A DNA stretch of 20,424 nt, taken from the IMG/VR virus record IMGVR_UViG_3300037069_000922, positions 1 to 20,424 of that record; one strand, written 5' to 3'. The stretch comes from a virus. Shown piece after piece: positions 9,268 to 14,974 of this stretch (the first letter of the stretch is position 1; every line of letters begins with the position of its first letter). The notes under the pieces were generated by a model. It was not told where the DNA came from. It saw only the letters and a list, made by a program, of their open reading frames with translations, and did no database searches. A program made the translations under genes and the position numbers.

Positions 9268-9503
9268 TGGCCATCTGCGCACGTTGCGGGGACGAGTACC
9301 CCAACACGCTGCCGAGCCCATTTGCCTTGGTCACCATGTCTGGACCGGGTGGGGGGACTACTTGGAACTACTGTGTGGAGCGGTGTGCCCCTGTAGTGGT
9401 TGCCTGGCTGTCACACACTTGGGAACCTGGGCAGGCGCACATTTCGGTACCACTGACCGCCAACGGACAACTAGCACTAGGGGATGAGAATGTTCCAGCC
9501 TGA
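9267..9503 (+). CDS. 78-residue CxxC (zinc-ribbon-like) protein
   Basis: Starts at GTG 9267, sharing one base with the TAG of the gene before, and ends at TGA 9501. The N-terminus has CARCGDEYP, and a second cysteine pair follows about 30 residues later (NYCVERC), so four cysteines could bind one zinc ion. The rest is a short hydrophobic and tryptophan-containing segment (VVVAWLSHTW) with no further motif. A 75-codon frame at 9260-9487 overlaps it but lacks this organised cysteine pattern and was not chosen. The function is unknown; metal binding is inferred from the spacing of the cysteines. Confidence 0.65.
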   Translation: MAICARCGDEYPNTLPSPFALVTMSGPGGGTTWNYCVERCAPVVVAWLSHTWEPGQAHISVPLTANGQLALGDENVPA

Positions 9504-9672
9504 CGCCAACGAGATCATCGAAGACATGTCCACCACCATCGGCGCGCTCTACAAGGAGAACGCCATCTTGAAGAGCCAGTTGAAGGCTGCGAACCGGCAC
9601 ATCGAGACTGCCGACCAGAAGGATGCGCCCCTGGAGGGCGAGGTCGTGGAGCCGAAGCCCAAGGTAGCCTGA
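9490..9672 (+). CDS. 60-residue coiled-coil protein
   Basis: ATG 9490 is preferred over ATG 9484 because AGGGG at 9479-9483 lies 6 bases before it and would abut the earlier ATG. The N-terminal 40 residues are a strong helix with heptad-like spacing (EIIEDMSTTIGALYKENAILKS), and the end is acidic with prolines (EGEVVEPKPKVA). It overlaps the end of the CxxC gene and is the last gene before a terminator hairpin. Small coiled-coil proteins like this are common near fibre and lysis genes of actinophages. No function is assigned. Confidence 0.7.
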   Translation: MFQPDANEIIEDMSTTIGALYKENAILKSQLKAANRHIETADQKDAPLEGEVVEPKPKVA

Positions 9673-9685
9673 CCTCAGGAACACG

Positions 9686-9721
9686 AAGAGCCCCTGCCCC
9701 CGCGAAGGGACAGGGGCTCTT
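9686..9721 (+). terminator. Rho-independent-type terminator after the fibre gene cluster
   Basis: An 11-bp perfect stem pairs AAGAGCCCCTG (9686-9696) with CAGGGGCTCTT (9711-9721). After one C-A mismatch it continues for three more CG pairs, with a six-base loop. The U tract is short (CTCTTCCCT), so termination may be incomplete. It lies 13 bases after the stop of the coiled-coil gene. Confidence 0.8.
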
Positions 9722-9741
9722 CCCTGTGTGACGCTAACTGT

Positions 9742-9873
9742 ATGGAGGCTGTCACCTGCCCGCAGTGCCACCTTGAAGTCGCTCGCCACTGTGCTCACTG
9801 TGGCTGGCTTGTCTGTGGCAAGTGCAAGATCGTCTACGGCAAGAACAACTACCTCAAGCAGCCGAAGAAGTGA
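9742..9873 (+). CDS. 43-residue protein with three CxxC motifs
   Basis: ATG 9742 to TGA 9871 encodes 43 residues. It has C6-P-Q-C9, C17-A-H-C20 and C25-G-K-C28, with H10, H16 and H19 close by, then a basic tail ending QPKK. The spacing suggests a small zinc knuckle or rubredoxin-like fold. The stop overlaps the GTG of the next gene (GTGA at 9870-9873), which supports translation in this frame. No clear ribosome binding site precedes the ATG, and no other in-frame ATG, GTG or TTG lies between it and the upstream stop. The role is unknown; a nucleic-acid-binding or adaptor peptide is possible. Confidence 0.7.
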   Translation: MEAVTCPQCHLEVARHCAHCGWLVCGKCKIVYGKNNYLKQPKK

Positions 9874-10235
9874 CGACAACCCCTACAGACCTCGGTACCT
9901 ACCTGCTCCAGTACGGACCCTTCGGTCTGATCTTCCTAGACGCCTTCATCACCCGGAAGGTCCTGATGCCGATCTGGGCGCACAAGGACGCCATGAAGGC
10001 CAAGGACAACGTGGTGAGAGACCGCGACAAGACGATCTTGGAGAAGAACACTGACATCAAAGAACTGAAGACCTCGCTGGACAAGTTGCAGGCCTTGACG
10101 CGAGATCAGATGCTCCCTGCCTTGGTACGAGCCAACCAACTCTCGGCGGACTACCTAGCAGAGATCACGCATCGTGGTCCTGGGACGCTTCCAGTGGGTA
10201 CACCCCGGAAGACGACTCCCAGGAAGAGGGCTTGA
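9870..10235 (+). CDS. Putative holin-like membrane protein
   Basis: The GTG at 9870 is chosen because it overlaps the previous stop as GTGA; this gives 121 residues. An upstream ATG at 9822 in the same frame would run through the CxxC gene. Residues 8-36 form a hydrophobic segment (LLQYGPFGLIFLDAFITRKV) followed by a long charged helix (about 38-105) with LEKN, LKTSLDKLQAL and MLPALVRANQ, and a basic tail. The layout of QYGP-x-G plus a hydrophobic stretch, a charged coiled coil and a PAL motif matches a family of small actinophage membrane proteins often called holins. The hydrophobic segment is interrupted by D24, so membrane insertion is not certain. The gene lies in a run of small genes before terminase. 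Confidence 0.65.
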   Translation: MTTTPTDLGTYLLQYGPFGLIFLDAFITRKVLMPIWAHKDAMKAKDNVVRDRDKTILEKNTDIKELKTSLDKLQALTRDQMLPALVRANQLSADYLAEITHRGPGTLPVGTPRKTTPRKRA

Positions 10236-10236
10236 G

Positions 10237-10410
10237 ATGGCGAGCCTCACCAGCGACATGGAGATTCTTGCGCTCAAGGCTGAGACCAACCGGCTGGTTC
10301 TCGAAGGACTCCTTGTACTCGGACAACTGGAAACCCATGAGGAACACTTGACTCAGTTCATCCGTGACGAACTGAGGACGGTGCGTAATGGCGGCAGCGC
10401 GGACTCCTGA
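10237..10410 (+). CDS. 57-residue helical protein
   Basis: ATG 10237 follows AGGAAGAGGG (10221-10230) at a six-base spacing and comes one base after the previous stop. A longer frame from 10174 would overlap the holin-like gene and is not favoured. The product is almost wholly helical (MEILALKAETNRLVLEGLLV, then HEEHLTQFIRDELRTV) with heptad-like leucines and no cysteines or membrane segment. Its last 23 bases overlap the start of the next gene, so the two are probably translationally coupled. The family was not recognised. Confidence 0.7.
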   Translation: MASLTSDMEILALKAETNRLVLEGLLVLGQLETHEEHLTQFIRDELRTVRNGGSADS

Positions 10411-10918
10411 CGGTTTGGGGGGTATGGGCGGCTTCGACAACGACCGCATCGGGAGACTAGAGGCAGCCACCGAGCGCCTCTCCCAGAACGTCGTAGGCCT
10501 CTCCACTTCCCTTGCCATCGTCTCGGAGATCACCACCCGTCAAGAGGAGATCGAGAAGCGAGCGGCGCGTGCCGAGGCCAAGGCCGTCATCGCTGAGACC
10601 AGCACCTCCAGGGTGCAGGAAGACCTCGTCTCCCAGGAAGAGGAGCGCAGGCGGCTCCGCACCATGGTGGTGATCGGCTTCGCGGTCGTGGTGGGCTTGC
10701 TGGCCTACATCCGGTACGAGTCGGTGCAGCAGATCAGGGACCGCAACAAGGTCGCCTACCAGGTCTGCGAGAACACCAACATCAGGGTGGAGACCCAGGC
10801 GCAGATCGTGGAGCGGGCACACGACAAGCCTGATGCCACACTGCTGCGCACCCAGAAGACCGACTGTAAGAAGGCCTACGGCCCGAAGAACAACCCGTCG
10901 TTCCTGGGTGTCGGATGA
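10388..10918 (+). CDS. Coiled-coil protein with one transmembrane segment
   Basis: 176 residues from ATG 10388; GAGGA at 10375-10379 gives an eight-base spacing. The alternative ATG 10424 has only a poly-G run directly before it. Residues 20-92 are a long charged coiled coil, 93-108 form one membrane segment (MVVIGFAVVVGLLAYI), and 109-176 form a C-terminal part with C127 and C160, which might pair if exported. The basic residues before the membrane segment (ERRRLR) suggest the N-terminus stays in the cytoplasm. It overlaps terminase by 4 bp (ATGA). It may be a lysis-associated membrane protein such as a second holin or spanin-like protein; that role rests on layout and location only. Confidence 0.75.
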   Translation: MAAARTPDGLGGMGGFDNDRIGRLEAATERLSQNVVGLSTSLAIVSEITTRQEEIEKRAARAEAKAVIAETSTSRVQEDLVSQEEERRRLRTMVVIGFAVVVGLLAYIRYESVQQIRDRNKVAYQVCENTNIRVETQAQIVERAHDKPDATLLRTQKTDCKKAYGPKNNPSFLGVG

Positions 10919-12426
10919 CTACTGCCCTAGCGGACTTCATCCTCACCCGACCCCCGGAGACCGACGATGAACTATACGAACTGGTCTACACGCTCTGGGG
11001 CGTCAAGATCCCACGCACGCCCGTCTGTGCTGAACACCAGACACCCTTCGCTGCCTTCGCTGATGCGTTCTTTGGCCGAAGTCCCGTGTCCGTGTGGAAG
11101 GGGTCGCGTGGTTTCGGTGGCAAGAGCAGGACGCTCGCGTACCTCGCGCTGACTGAGGCGGTCGTCCTCGGGGCAGAGATCAACCTGCTGGGTGGTTCTC
11201 TGGCCCAGTCCACCAACATCCACGAGGCGATGAGGGATGGCTGGGATGCACCGCTCGCGCCTAACCACATGGTCGTCTCTCACGGGACGACGGTTCTCCG
11301 ACTCACCAATGGTGCGAAGGTCCGACCCCTCACTGCTTCGCAGCGAACTGTTCGTGGACCTCACCCCCAGCGACTCCGACTCGATGAGATCGATGAGATG
11401 GACATCACGATCTTGGATGCCGCGATGGGTCAGCCGATGCCTAAGACCATCGGCGGGAAGTTCCTCGACACCCAGACAGTGATGTCGAGTACCCACCAGT
11501 ACCCCGACAAGACCATGACGGAGATGCTCAACCGCGCCGTGGAGAACGGCTGGCCGGTCTTCTCCTGGTGCTACAAGGAGACCTCCAACCCGGTTGATGG
11601 CTGGCTGTCCCCCACCACCATCGAGAGGAAGCGCCAGGAGGTCTCTGCGGCCATGTTCGCCGTGGAGTACGACCTCCAGGAGCCGAGCATCGGCACCCGT
11701 GCCATCGACACCGAGGCTGTCGAGGCCATGTTCAGCATGAACAACGCTGAGGTGATCAAGAGCCCCTCGATGCGCAAGGGCGGGGCCAAGGAGCAGCACA
11801 CCTTCGAGCAGCCCACCCGTCTCGGGGAGTACGTCACTGGGGCGGACTGGGCCAAGGAGCAGGACTACACCGTCATCTCCACCTGGCGGACGGACTGCAC
11901 ACCCTGGAGGCTGGTCAAGTACACCCGCCTCAACCGCCGTCCCTGGCCGGTCATGGTGGGGATCTACAACGACCAGTTCAACGAGTACGGCGGGAAGGCC
12001 GTCCACGACGGCACCGGAGTCGGCAACGTCGTCAACGACTACATCGACTCCCGCTCTGTCCCCTTCATCATGAGCGGGCGGCAGCGCGAGGAGATGCTGA
12101 CCGAGTACATCGCTGCGGTGGAGCGTGGGGACTTGATCGCTCCGCGCATCGAGAGTGCGTACACGGCTCACAAGTACGCCTCGGTGGAGGACGTGTACGG
12201 TGGCGGAAAGGACGCTCACCTCCCCGACGAGATGTGCTCGTTCGCGCTGGCGTGGACACGCGCCAAGCGGCGTCGGCGTCCTGTGACCCCGATTGGGATC
12301 GGTCGCCTGAACGGTCAGGCAGACGAAGCACCCTGGGAGACACCCCAGGAGGCCCACGCCAGTCCTTGGCGTGACATCGGCGGCGTCAAGATGCCCGCCG
12401 ACACCGGCTTCTCGTTCACCGTGTAG
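10915..12426 (+). CDS. Terminase large subunit (packaging ATPase-nuclease)
   Basis: 503 residues; starts at ATG 10915 overlapping the previous TGA. This motor cuts phage DNA and pumps it into the prohead through the portal using ATP. The ATPase domain shows a Walker A-type loop KGSRGFGGKS (62-71), Walker B LRLDEIDE with D157 and E158, and a likely coupling motif SST (191-193). The nuclease domain shows the expected three acidic positions: D311 in TGADW, D365 in VHDGTG and D438 in LPDEM. The length is normal for the family, and a basic patch (KRRRRP, about 451-456) lies near the C-terminus. No recognisable small terminase subunit lies just upstream in this window. Confidence 0.95.
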   Translation: MTTALADFILTRPPETDDELYELVYTLWGVKIPRTPVCAEHQTPFAAFADAFFGRSPVSVWKGSRGFGGKSRTLAYLALTEAVVLGAEINLLGGSLAQSTNIHEAMRDGWDAPLAPNHMVVSHGTTVLRLTNGAKVRPLTASQRTVRGPHPQRLRLDEIDEMDITILDAAMGQPMPKTIGGKFLDTQTVMSSTHQYPDKTMTEMLNRAVENGWPVFSWCYKETSNPVDGWLSPTTIERKRQEVSAAMFAVEYDLQEPSIGTRAIDTEAVEAMFSMNNAEVIKSPSMRKGGAKEQHTFEQPTRLGEYVTGADWAKEQDYTVISTWRTDCTPWRLVKYTRLNRRPWPVMVGIYNDQFNEYGGKAVHDGTGVGNVVNDYIDSRSVPFIMSGRQREEMLTEYIAAVERGDLIAPRIESAYTAHKYASVEDVYGGGKDAHLPDEMCSFALAWTRAKRRRRPVTPIGIGRLNGQADEAPWETPQEAHASPWRDIGGVKMPADTGFSFTV

Positions 12427-12434
12427 GAGCAGGC

Positions 12435-12641
12435 ATGGCTAGCAGAGCGCCGAGTCGAGGGATCAAGGAACTAGAAGCCAAGGTGGGTCCGCATGGCTGG
12501 ACCTGGGAGATGGCGGGCAAGCACGTCAAGTGGAAGGGACCGAATGGTCAAGGACTTGTCGTCACGTCTGCGTCAGGATCTGACCATCGAGGTGTGAAGA
12601 ACGCGCTGCGGGACTTCCGACGCGCAGGATGCCCGATCTAG
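12435..12641 (+). CDS. 68-residue HicA-like-fold small protein
   Basis: ATG 12435 follows AGGAG (12425-12429) at five bases, only 8 bp after terminase. The pattern of a helix, a glycine, a strand GKHVKWKGPNG, a strand LVVTSAS, then SDHRGVKNALRDFRRAG resembles both the HicA/dsRBD-type fold and a widespread small actinophage family with SDxRxxxNxRxxLRRAG. The histidine in GKHVKW sits where HicA has its catalytic GSH histidine, but no HicB-like antitoxin gene is next to it. It is therefore better called a HicA-like-fold protein of unknown role than a toxin. Confidence 0.7.
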   Translation: MASRAPSRGIKELEAKVGPHGWTWEMAGKHVKWKGPNGQGLVVTSASGSDHRGVKNALRDFRRAGCPI

Positions 12642-12649
12642 GAGACACC

Positions 12650-12844
12650 ATGGCCGACACTGACCTGTTCCGACTTGGTCCCGACGAGTGCATTATCACC
12701 TCCCCTGACGGTACTGAGCAGGCCGTGGTGCTCTACGAGAGCGTGAACGCCTGGGTGGCCAAGGGCTGGACCCGGTGGGCGCGTGGTGTGCCGGTGAACC
12801 CCAAGCCTGGCCTGACCGCTCCCATCAAGCACTACCGCTACTGA
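12650..12844 (+). CDS. 64-residue hypothetical protein
   Basis: ATG 12650 is chosen because AGGAG (12640-12644) lies five bases before it; a longer frame from 12629 lacks this and overlaps the previous gene more. The product has an acidic N-terminus (MADTDLFRLGPDECIITSPDG), a central strand-helix (EQAVVLYESVNAWVAKGW) and a basic aromatic end (KHYRY). The single cysteine gives no metal site. It is the last gene of the terminase transcription unit, followed by a terminator. The family was not recognised. Confidence 0.75.
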   Translation: MADTDLFRLGPDECIITSPDGTEQAVVLYESVNAWVAKGWTRWARGVPVNPKPGLTAPIKHYRY

Positions 12845-12859
12845 CCCCAGACATGACGA

Positions 12860-12889
12860 AGCCCCGGTCTCCCATTGGGAGCCGGGGCT
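12860..12889. terminator. Hairpin terminator between convergent genes
   Basis: AGCCCCGG (12860-12867) pairs with CCGGGGCT (12882-12889); after one bulged T, CTCCC pairs with GGGAG around an ATT loop. It sits between the forward terminase unit (stop 12844) and the reverse 80-residue gene (stop 12897), so it can serve both strands. U tracts are weak on both sides. Confidence 0.8.
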
Positions 12890-12896
12890 CTGTCGT

Positions 12897-13139
12897 TCAG
12901 GCCTTCGGAACTCGGCTGGAGATGGTGCTCTCCACAGTGCCGGTGATGCCCTGGGTCACCGTGACGGCGATTCCCTTGATGAGCACCCCGCGTGCGGTGT
13001 TGAGAGCCCACTTCACGTTCGGGTTCTTCGTGGCGTTCTTGAGGTTGGACTTCGCTCGACTAGCGATGCGGTCTGCGACCGGGGGGACGACGTCCTCCTT
13101 GTTGATCGGGGTGACCTTCTCGCTGGTGTTGCTGGTCAT
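12897..13139 (-). CDS. Reverse-strand 80-residue small protein
   Basis: Starts at ATG 13139 reading leftward, with a GGAGAGG ribosome binding site (13145-13151) and an AAAAA spacer, and stops at 12897. The N-terminus is polar (MTSNTSEKVTPINKEDVVPP); residues 21-50 form a basic helix (ADRIASRAKSNLKNATKNPN), and 51-69 form a mildly hydrophobic stretch (GVLIKGIAVTVTQGITGTV) that might touch a membrane. It is the only gene with a near-consensus promoter in the window and points against all the late genes around it. Its function is unknown. Its orientation and promoter suggest expression at a different time from the late operon. Confidence 0.75.
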   Translation of the reverse strand: MTSNTSEKVTPINKEDVVPPVADRIASRAKSNLKNATKNPNVKWALNTARGVLIKGIAVTVTQGITGTVESTISSRVPKA

Positions 13140-13152
13140 TTTTTCCTCTCCG

Positions 13153-13169
13153 TGAGGGTGTGTCCCTCA
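13153..13169. promoter_or_regulatory. Operator-like inverted repeat, site A
   Basis: A perfect 6-5-6 inverted repeat, TGAGGG-TGTGT-CCCTCA, covering about +3 to +19 of the transcript expected from the 13179-13207 promoter. It shares its core (AGGGACACACC on the reverse strand) with sites B and C. A repressor-binding site is the simplest reading; a 5' leader hairpin just before the ribosome binding site is the alternative. Confidence 0.55.
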
Positions 13170-13178
13170 TCTACACAA

Positions 13179-13207
13179 ACAATAACACACGCTGCATCAT
13201 TTGTCAA
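13179..13207 (-). promoter_or_regulatory. Sigma-70-type promoter of the 80-residue reverse gene
   Basis: On the reverse strand TTGACA (13202-13207) and TATTGT (13179-13184) are separated by exactly 17 bases. The -35 is perfect and the -10 matches four of six positions. The expected start of transcription is near 13172, about 33 bases before the ATG. Confidence 0.75.
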
Positions 13208-13213
13208 CAACAA

Positions 13214-13238
13214 AGCCCCCCGAAAGATTCGAGGGGCT
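13214..13238 (-). terminator. Terminator of the 44-residue reverse gene
   Basis: AGCCCCCCGAA (13214-13224) pairs with TTCGAGGGGCT (13228-13238) with one C-A mismatch and an AGA loop. On the reverse strand it is followed by TTTGTTGTT, a usable U tract. It lies between the stop of the 44-residue gene and the promoter of the 80-residue gene, insulating the two. Confidence 0.8.
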
Positions 13239-13242
13239 CTGT

Positions 13243-13377
13243 CTAGCGGGACGCTCTACCTATGGTGACTAGGGCGATGGCGACTCCGACGACCGCTGCC
13301 TCCTTGACGGGCAACTTGCGGGGCGTCTTTGTCTTCACCGTGGTCACCACAGTGCGCGTCTGCACTGTCTGGGCCAT
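13243..13377 (-). CDS. Reverse-strand 44-residue single-span membrane peptide
   Basis: ATG 13377 is chosen because AAAGGAG (13384-13390) lies six bases upstream of it on the reverse strand; a 69-codon reading from 13452 would run across the predicted promoter. The sequence has a Thr/Val-rich basic N-terminus (MAQTVQTRTVVTTVKTKTPR) followed by KEAAVVGVAIALVTIGRASR, whose residues 26-40 could make one short membrane helix. It has its own promoter and terminator. Small single-span phage peptides of this kind can act in exclusion or lysis control, but nothing here shows which; the family was not recognised. Confidence 0.65.
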   Translation of the reverse strand: MAQTVQTRTVVTTVKTKTPRKLPVKEAAVVGVAIALVTIGRASR

Positions 13378-13403
13378 TGGCTTCTCCTTTCTGGCCTGCC
13401 TCA

Positions 13404-13433
13404 ATAGTAGCACAACAGGGCACACCCTGTACA
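13404..13433 (-). promoter_or_regulatory. Probable promoter of the 44-residue reverse gene
   Basis: On the reverse strand TGTACA (13428-13433) and TACTAT (13404-13409) are 18 bases apart. The -10 is close to consensus (five of six) and the -35 is moderate (four of six). Operator-like site B overlaps the -35 and most of the spacer. Confidence 0.5.
13415..13430. promoter_or_regulatory. Operator-like inverted repeat, site B
   Basis: A perfect 6-4-6 inverted repeat, ACAGGG-CACA-CCCTGT, lying inside the predicted promoter of the 44-residue gene. Its AGGG-CACA-CCCT core is the site A core with one base fewer in the middle. Because it lies upstream of the expected start of transcription, a DNA operator explains it better than an RNA hairpin. 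Confidence 0.5.
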
Positions 13434-13450
13434 GAGTGTTGGTCTGAGAC

Positions 13451-13464
13451 AAGGTGTGTCCCTA
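13451..13464. promoter_or_regulatory. Operator-like half-conserved site C
   Basis: GGTGTGTCCCT (13453-13463) is identical over 11 bases to part of site A (13157-13167). Reverse-strand AGGGACACACCTT matches site A at 12 of 13 positions. Dyad symmetry is weaker than at A and B. It lies between the reverse island and the portal start, 17 bases before the portal ATG. Confidence 0.4.
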
Positions 13465-13480
13465 AAGCGATGATGAAGCC

Positions 13481-14974
13481 ATGACGTATCCCATGGGCTT
13501 TGTGGACGAGTTTGGTCCCGATGGCTCCGTGAAGGGCGCTGCGGCCTTGCAGTCCTTCGTGGAGTTGGGGCAGACCGGCCTACGGCGCTGGGGCGGCTAC
13601 GTCGATGAGGAGTTCCTGCCGCAACTCCGGGGTCGCAAGTCGATCCAGATCTACAAGGAGATGTCGGAGAACGACCCCATGGTGGGGTCGCTCATCTGGG
13701 CCATCGACAAGTTGATCCGGCAGATCACCTGGCGGGTGGATGCCGCCAGCAGCAGCCCAGAGGACCAGTTGGCTGCGCAGTTTGTCGAAGAGTGCATGGA
13801 CGACATGTCACACACCTGGGATGACTTCATCTCCGAGGTCCTGTCCATGCTGGTCTACGGCTGGTCCTGGCACGAGGTGGTGTACAAGCGCCGGGGTGGG
13901 GACGTCCGCAACCCCAAACTGCGCTCCAAGTACAACGACGGCATGATCGGCTGGCGCAAGATGCCCATCCGCTCGCAGGAGACCCTGCTGGAGTGGGAGT
14001 TCGATGACGACGGTGGCATCCAGTCCCTGATCCAGTTGGCACCACCGGACTACAAGAAGTCCACCATCCCGATCACCAAGTCCCTGCTGTTCCGCACTGC
14101 GCTTCACAAGAACAACCCCGAGGGCCGCTCCATCCTCCGCACGGCCTACCGCCCTTGGTACTTCAAGAAGCGCATCGAGGAGATCGAGGCCATCGGTGTC
14201 GAGCGCGACCTTGCTGGTCTACCTGTGGCGAAGATTCCGGCTGAGTTCCTCACTGCTGCGCCTGGCACAGACGCCTGGAAGACCGCCGAGGCCTTCAAGA
14301 AGATGGTGAGGTCGGTCAAGCGTGACGAGATGGAAGGCGTCGTCATGCCGAACGCCTTCGATGAGGAGAACGGCAACCCGCTCTACGAGTTCGAGTTGCT
14401 TGCAGCGGGTGGATCTAGGTCCTTCAACACCGACCAGATCATCCAACGCTACGAGCAGCGCATCCTCATGACCGTGCTGGCCGACTTCATCCTGGTCGGG
14501 CACCAGGACACCGGCTCCTACGCGCTGCACACCGACAAGACCGGCATCTTCCGGTCCTCCCTCAACTCCTTCGCGGTGGCCATCGCCAACGTGCTGAACC
14601 GGCACGAGTTGCCGCGTCTGTTCGCCCTCAACGGCTGGTCGCTCAACGCTCTCCCCGAGATCAAGCCCTCCGACGTAGATGCGCCTGACCTCACCGAGTT
14701 GGGTGGCTTCATCACGCAGATGACTCAGGCCGGGATGACCTTCTTCCCCGACCCGGATCTGGAGGAGTTCATCCGCTCCGCTGCGAAGTTGCCGCAGAAG
14801 AGCGAGGAGACCCTCATGCTCCAGGCCCAGGCTGAGGCTCAGCGGGCTGCCCAGGAAGCGGCCTACAACGCTATGCAGCAGGCAGGACTTGCAGGCCCTG
14901 CCGGTGGTGGAATGGGAGACATGAGCATGAGCCCCGATAGTCCGCCCGCGCCGGATGCTGGCGGTGGGATGTGA
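13481..14974 (+). CDS. Portal protein (Mu gp29-like / DUF935-type)
   Basis: 497 residues from ATG 13481. Twelve copies of such a protein normally form the ring at one head vertex through which DNA enters and leaves. The N-terminal half carries DPMVGSLIWAIDKLIRQITW (65-84) and GWSWHEVVYKRR, typical of this portal class. The centre carries KKRIEEIEAIGVERDLAGLP, and the C-terminal half RYEQRILMTVLADFILVG and VLNRHELPRLFALNG. The tail is Gln/Ala-rich, then Gly/Met/Pro-rich. No good ribosome binding site precedes the ATG (only GATGAAG); ATG 13493 is an in-frame alternative. It overlaps the next gene by 4 bp (GTGA). It is separated from terminase by about 1 kb holding two small forward genes and the reverse island, which is unusual. 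Confidence 0.9.
   Translation: MTYPMGFVDEFGPDGSVKGAAALQSFVELGQTGLRRWGGYVDEEFLPQLRGRKSIQIYKEMSENDPMVGSLIWAIDKLIRQITWRVDAASSSPEDQLAAQFVEECMDDMSHTWDDFISEVLSMLVYGWSWHEVVYKRRGGDVRNPKLRSKYNDGMIGWRKMPIRSQETLLEWEFDDDGGIQSLIQLAPPDYKKSTIPITKSLLFRTALHKNNPEGRSILRTAYRPWYFKKRIEEIEAIGVERDLAGLPVAKIPAEFLTAAPGTDAWKTAEAFKKMVRSVKRDEMEGVVMPNAFDEENGNPLYEFELLAAGGSRSFNTDQIIQRYEQRILMTVLADFILVGHQDTGSYALHTDKTGIFRSSLNSFAVAIANVLNRHELPRLFALNGWSLNALPEIKPSDVDAPDLTELGGFITQMTQAGMTFFPDPDLEEFIRSAAKLPQKSEETLMLQAQAEAQRAAQEAAYNAMQQAGLAGPAGGGMGDMSMSPDSPPAPDAGGGM

Noticed and set aside
9260-9487. Forward 75-codon frame overlapping the 78-residue CxxC gene
   Set aside because: It lacks the organised N-terminal CxxC motif and start overlap of the competing frame.
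9722-9741. A promoter between the 9686-9721 terminator and the 43-residue gene
   Set aside because: TAACTGTAT resembles a -10 but no -35 at a suitable distance could be supported; read-through from upstream is as likely.
10972-12357. Reverse open frame of 461 codons opposite terminase
   Set aside because: It mirrors the terminase gene, whose motifs are intact; the product is Val/Leu/Asp/Arg-rich as expected from antisense high-GC code, with no motif or ribosome binding site.
12435-12844. A HicAB-type toxin-antitoxin pair
   Set aside because: The second gene (12650-12844) has no HicB-like or helix-turn-helix pattern, so only the HicA-like fold of the first is noted.
13243-13452. 69-codon version of the reverse membrane peptide
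   Set aside because: It would start upstream of the predicted promoter and ignores the strong AAAGGAG site placed for ATG 13377.
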